From NCBI RefSeq assembly GCF_051014685.1, contig NW_027478600.1, forward strand, positions 744,001 to 808,000: a stretch of DNA of 64,000 bases, written 5' to 3'. Position numbers and translations under genes: made by a program. How positions within the stretch are numbered: position 1 is the stretch's first letter; the number at the start of each line of letters is the position of its first letter. Positions 62,644-64,000 of the stretch are shown here, one piece after another. Under the pieces are notes generated by a model. The model was not told the DNA's origin. It did not search any database and saw nothing but the letters and a program-made list of their open reading frames with translations. The stretch is from Ptiloglossa arizonensis (Eukaryota > Arthropoda > Insecta > Hymenoptera > Colletidae).

Positions 62644-64000
62644 GTACGCATACCGTTGTAATCGGGCGAGTTTCTACTTTCAGATGCAACAGAAATTTTG
62701 CGGTTTGGTCTATCCGTTCGCGAGATATGGCAGTTTGGAGGTAAGAAATGCATGAGAAACTCAAAATTTTCGCAGTTCTGATGCTCGAAACGAATAATTA
62801 GAACGACCTAGGAGAAAAGTACGCATACCGTTGTAATCGGGCGAGTTTCTACTTTCAGATGCAACAGTAATTTTGCGGATTGGTCAATCCGTTCGCGAGA
62901 TATGGCCGTTTGGATGTAAGAAACGCTTGAGAAACTCAAAATTTACGCAGTTCTGATGCTCGAAACGAATAACGAGAACGGCCTAGAGGAAAAGTACGCA
63001 TACCGTTGTAATCGGGCGAGTTTCTACTTTCAGATGCAACAGAAATTTTGCGGATTGGTCAATCCGTTCGCGAGACATGGCAGTTTGCAGGTAAGAAATG
63101 CATGAGAAACTCAAAATTTTCGCAGTTCTGATGCTCGAAACGAATAACCAGAACGGCCTAGGGGAAAAGTACACATACCGTTGTAATCGGGCGAGTTTCT
63201 ACATTCAGATGCAACAGAAATTTTGCGGATTGGTCAATCCGTTCGCGAGATATGGCAGTTTGGAGGTAAGAAACGCTTGAGAAACTCAAAATTATCGCAG
63301 TTCTGATGCTCGACAAGCATAACTAGAACGGCCTAGGGGAAAAGTACGCATACCGTTGTAATCGGGCGAGTTGCTACTTTCAGATGCAACAGAAATTTTG
63401 CGGATTGTTCAATCCGTTCGCGAGATATGGCAGTTTGGAGGTAAGAAACGGATGAGAAACTCAAAATTTTCGCAGTTCTGATGCTCGAAACGAATAACTG
63501 AAACGGCCTAGGGGAAAAGTACACATACCGTTGCAATCGGGCGAGTTTCTACTTTCAGATGCAACAGAAATTTTGCGGATTGGTCGATCCGTTCGCGAGA
63601 TATGGCAGTTTGGAGGTAAGAAACGTTTGAGAAACTCAAAATTTTCGCAGTTCTGATGCTCGAAACGAATAACTAGAACGGCCTAGGGGAAAAGTACACA
63701 TACCGTTGTAATCGGGCGAGTTTCTACTTTCAGATGCAACAGAAATTTTGCGGAGTGGTCAATCCGTTCGCGAGATATGGCAGTTTGGAGGTAAGAAATG
63801 CTTGAGAAACTCAAAATTTTCGCAGTTCTGATGCTCGAAACGAATAACTAGAACGGCCTAGGGGAAAAGTACGCATACCGTTGTAATCGGGCGAGTTTCT
63901 GCATTCAGATGCAACAGAAATTTTGCGGATTGGTCAATCCGTTCGCGAGATATGGCAGTTTGGAGGTAACAAAGTTTGAGAAACTCAAAATTTTCGCAGT

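Larger units (their letters stand above)
1..64000 (+). repeat. 175-bp satellite DNA array, 365 full monomers plus a 132-bp partial
   Basis: The same 175-bp unit follows itself without interruption from the first to the last base, always in the same orientation. Monomers start at 1, 176, 351 and so on. The phase is intact to 28176 (exactly 161 periods) and has slipped by only 7 bp by the last monomer start at 63869. The hand-derived consensus has 32 C and 45 G (44% GC) and 13 CpG. Variation is almost entirely single-base substitution, concentrated at monomer positions 1-7, 31-36, 41-51, 59-72, 82-110, 121-131 and 142-165. Positions 21-30, 73-81, 111-119 and 132-140 change little. Length, homogeneity and HOR structure fit a centromeric or pericentromeric satellite, which is an inference. 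The strand sign is arbitrary. Confidence 0.98.
47598..64000 (+). repeat. gamma domain 2, 93 full monomers plus a partial
   Basis: Gamma markers dominate. Beta-type interludes occur at about 48473-49347, 52847-53200, 56171-56520 and 62994-63340. Layered HORs are present: a dimer repeated twice (47598-48297), a 3-monomer unit (49348-51097), 19- and 11-monomer tandem duplications, and a 6-monomer unit (59669-62643). The deletion marker acaaagtttgag occurs at 51197, 54521, 57320, 59244 and 63968. Its spacings of 3324, 2799, 1924 and 4724 bp are all a multiple of 175 minus 1. The window stops inside a monomer that began at 63869. Confidence 0.75.

Noticed and set aside
1580..63536. Many open frames of 60-117 codons on both strands, some starting at the ATG of agaaatgcatgag
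   Set aside because: They recur every few monomers, overlap on opposite strands and end at the same stops. The monomer is 175 bp (1 modulo 3), so a frame rotates from unit to unit and opens or closes with single substitutions. No codon bias, homology or gene context supports coding.
1..64000. CRISPR array
   Set aside because: The units are contiguous 175-bp repeats with variation spread along the unit. There are no short identical repeats alternating with unique spacers and no cas genes.
1..64000. Transposable element or terminal-repeat structure as the source of the repeat
   Set aside because: No terminal inverted or long terminal repeats, no target-site duplications, no transposase or reverse transcriptase frames and no inverted monomers were found.

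Overview
The whole 64 kb is one head-to-tail satellite DNA array. The unit is 175 bp. I count 365 complete monomers plus a 132-bp partial one, all on the same strand, with no unique DNA, gene, mobile element, tRNA, rRNA or CRISPR array between them. Both window edges lie inside the array, so its ends and flanks are unseen. This can only be a eukaryotic satellite block, of the kind found at centromeres, pericentromeres or other heterochromatin. The 175-bp unit is about one nucleosome plus linker. I do not recognise the family or species. The consensus is about 44% GC and is not CpG depleted: 13 CpG per monomer, observed/expected about 1.6 by hand count. That argues weakly against a genome with heavy germline CpG methylation, and so weakly for an invertebrate.

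Monomer landmarks (monomer numbering, start at gtacgcatac): a CENP-B-box-like 17-mer at 8-24; a splice-acceptor-like tract ending CAG at 40; an A/T tract at 50-56; a 16-bp dyad at 58-73; TCGCGA at 75-80; a splice-donor-like GGTAAGA at 97-103; AAAATTTT at 120-127; CCTAGG at 164-169; gaaaa at 171-175. The 57 nt between the two splice-like signals are open in frame (19 codons).

Monomer variants define three families arranged as interleaved domains: alpha (1-4375, 7526-10500, 12251-15750), beta (4376-7525, 10501-12250, 15751-19425, 31325-37449, 39025-47597) and gamma (19426-31324, 47598-64000), with a short dimeric patch at 37800-39024. Domain borders are gradual and partly my choice.

Within domains there are higher-order repeats (HORs) of 2, 3, 4, 5 and 6 monomers. 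Larger tandem duplications have offsets of 5250, 3850, 3324, 2624 and 1924 bp (30, 22, 19, 15 and 11 monomers). Several pairs looked almost identical by eye, so expansion is recent or homogenisation is active. The monomer register is very strict: across 365 monomers the phase drifts by only 7 bp, explained by two distinct 1-bp deletions that were copied along with the larger units.

The 60-117 residue open frames on both strands are by-products of a repeat whose length is 1 modulo 3, and I do not call any of them a gene. The points most worth following are the CENP-B-like box, the regular micro-exon-like splice cassette, and the layered history of unequal exchange.
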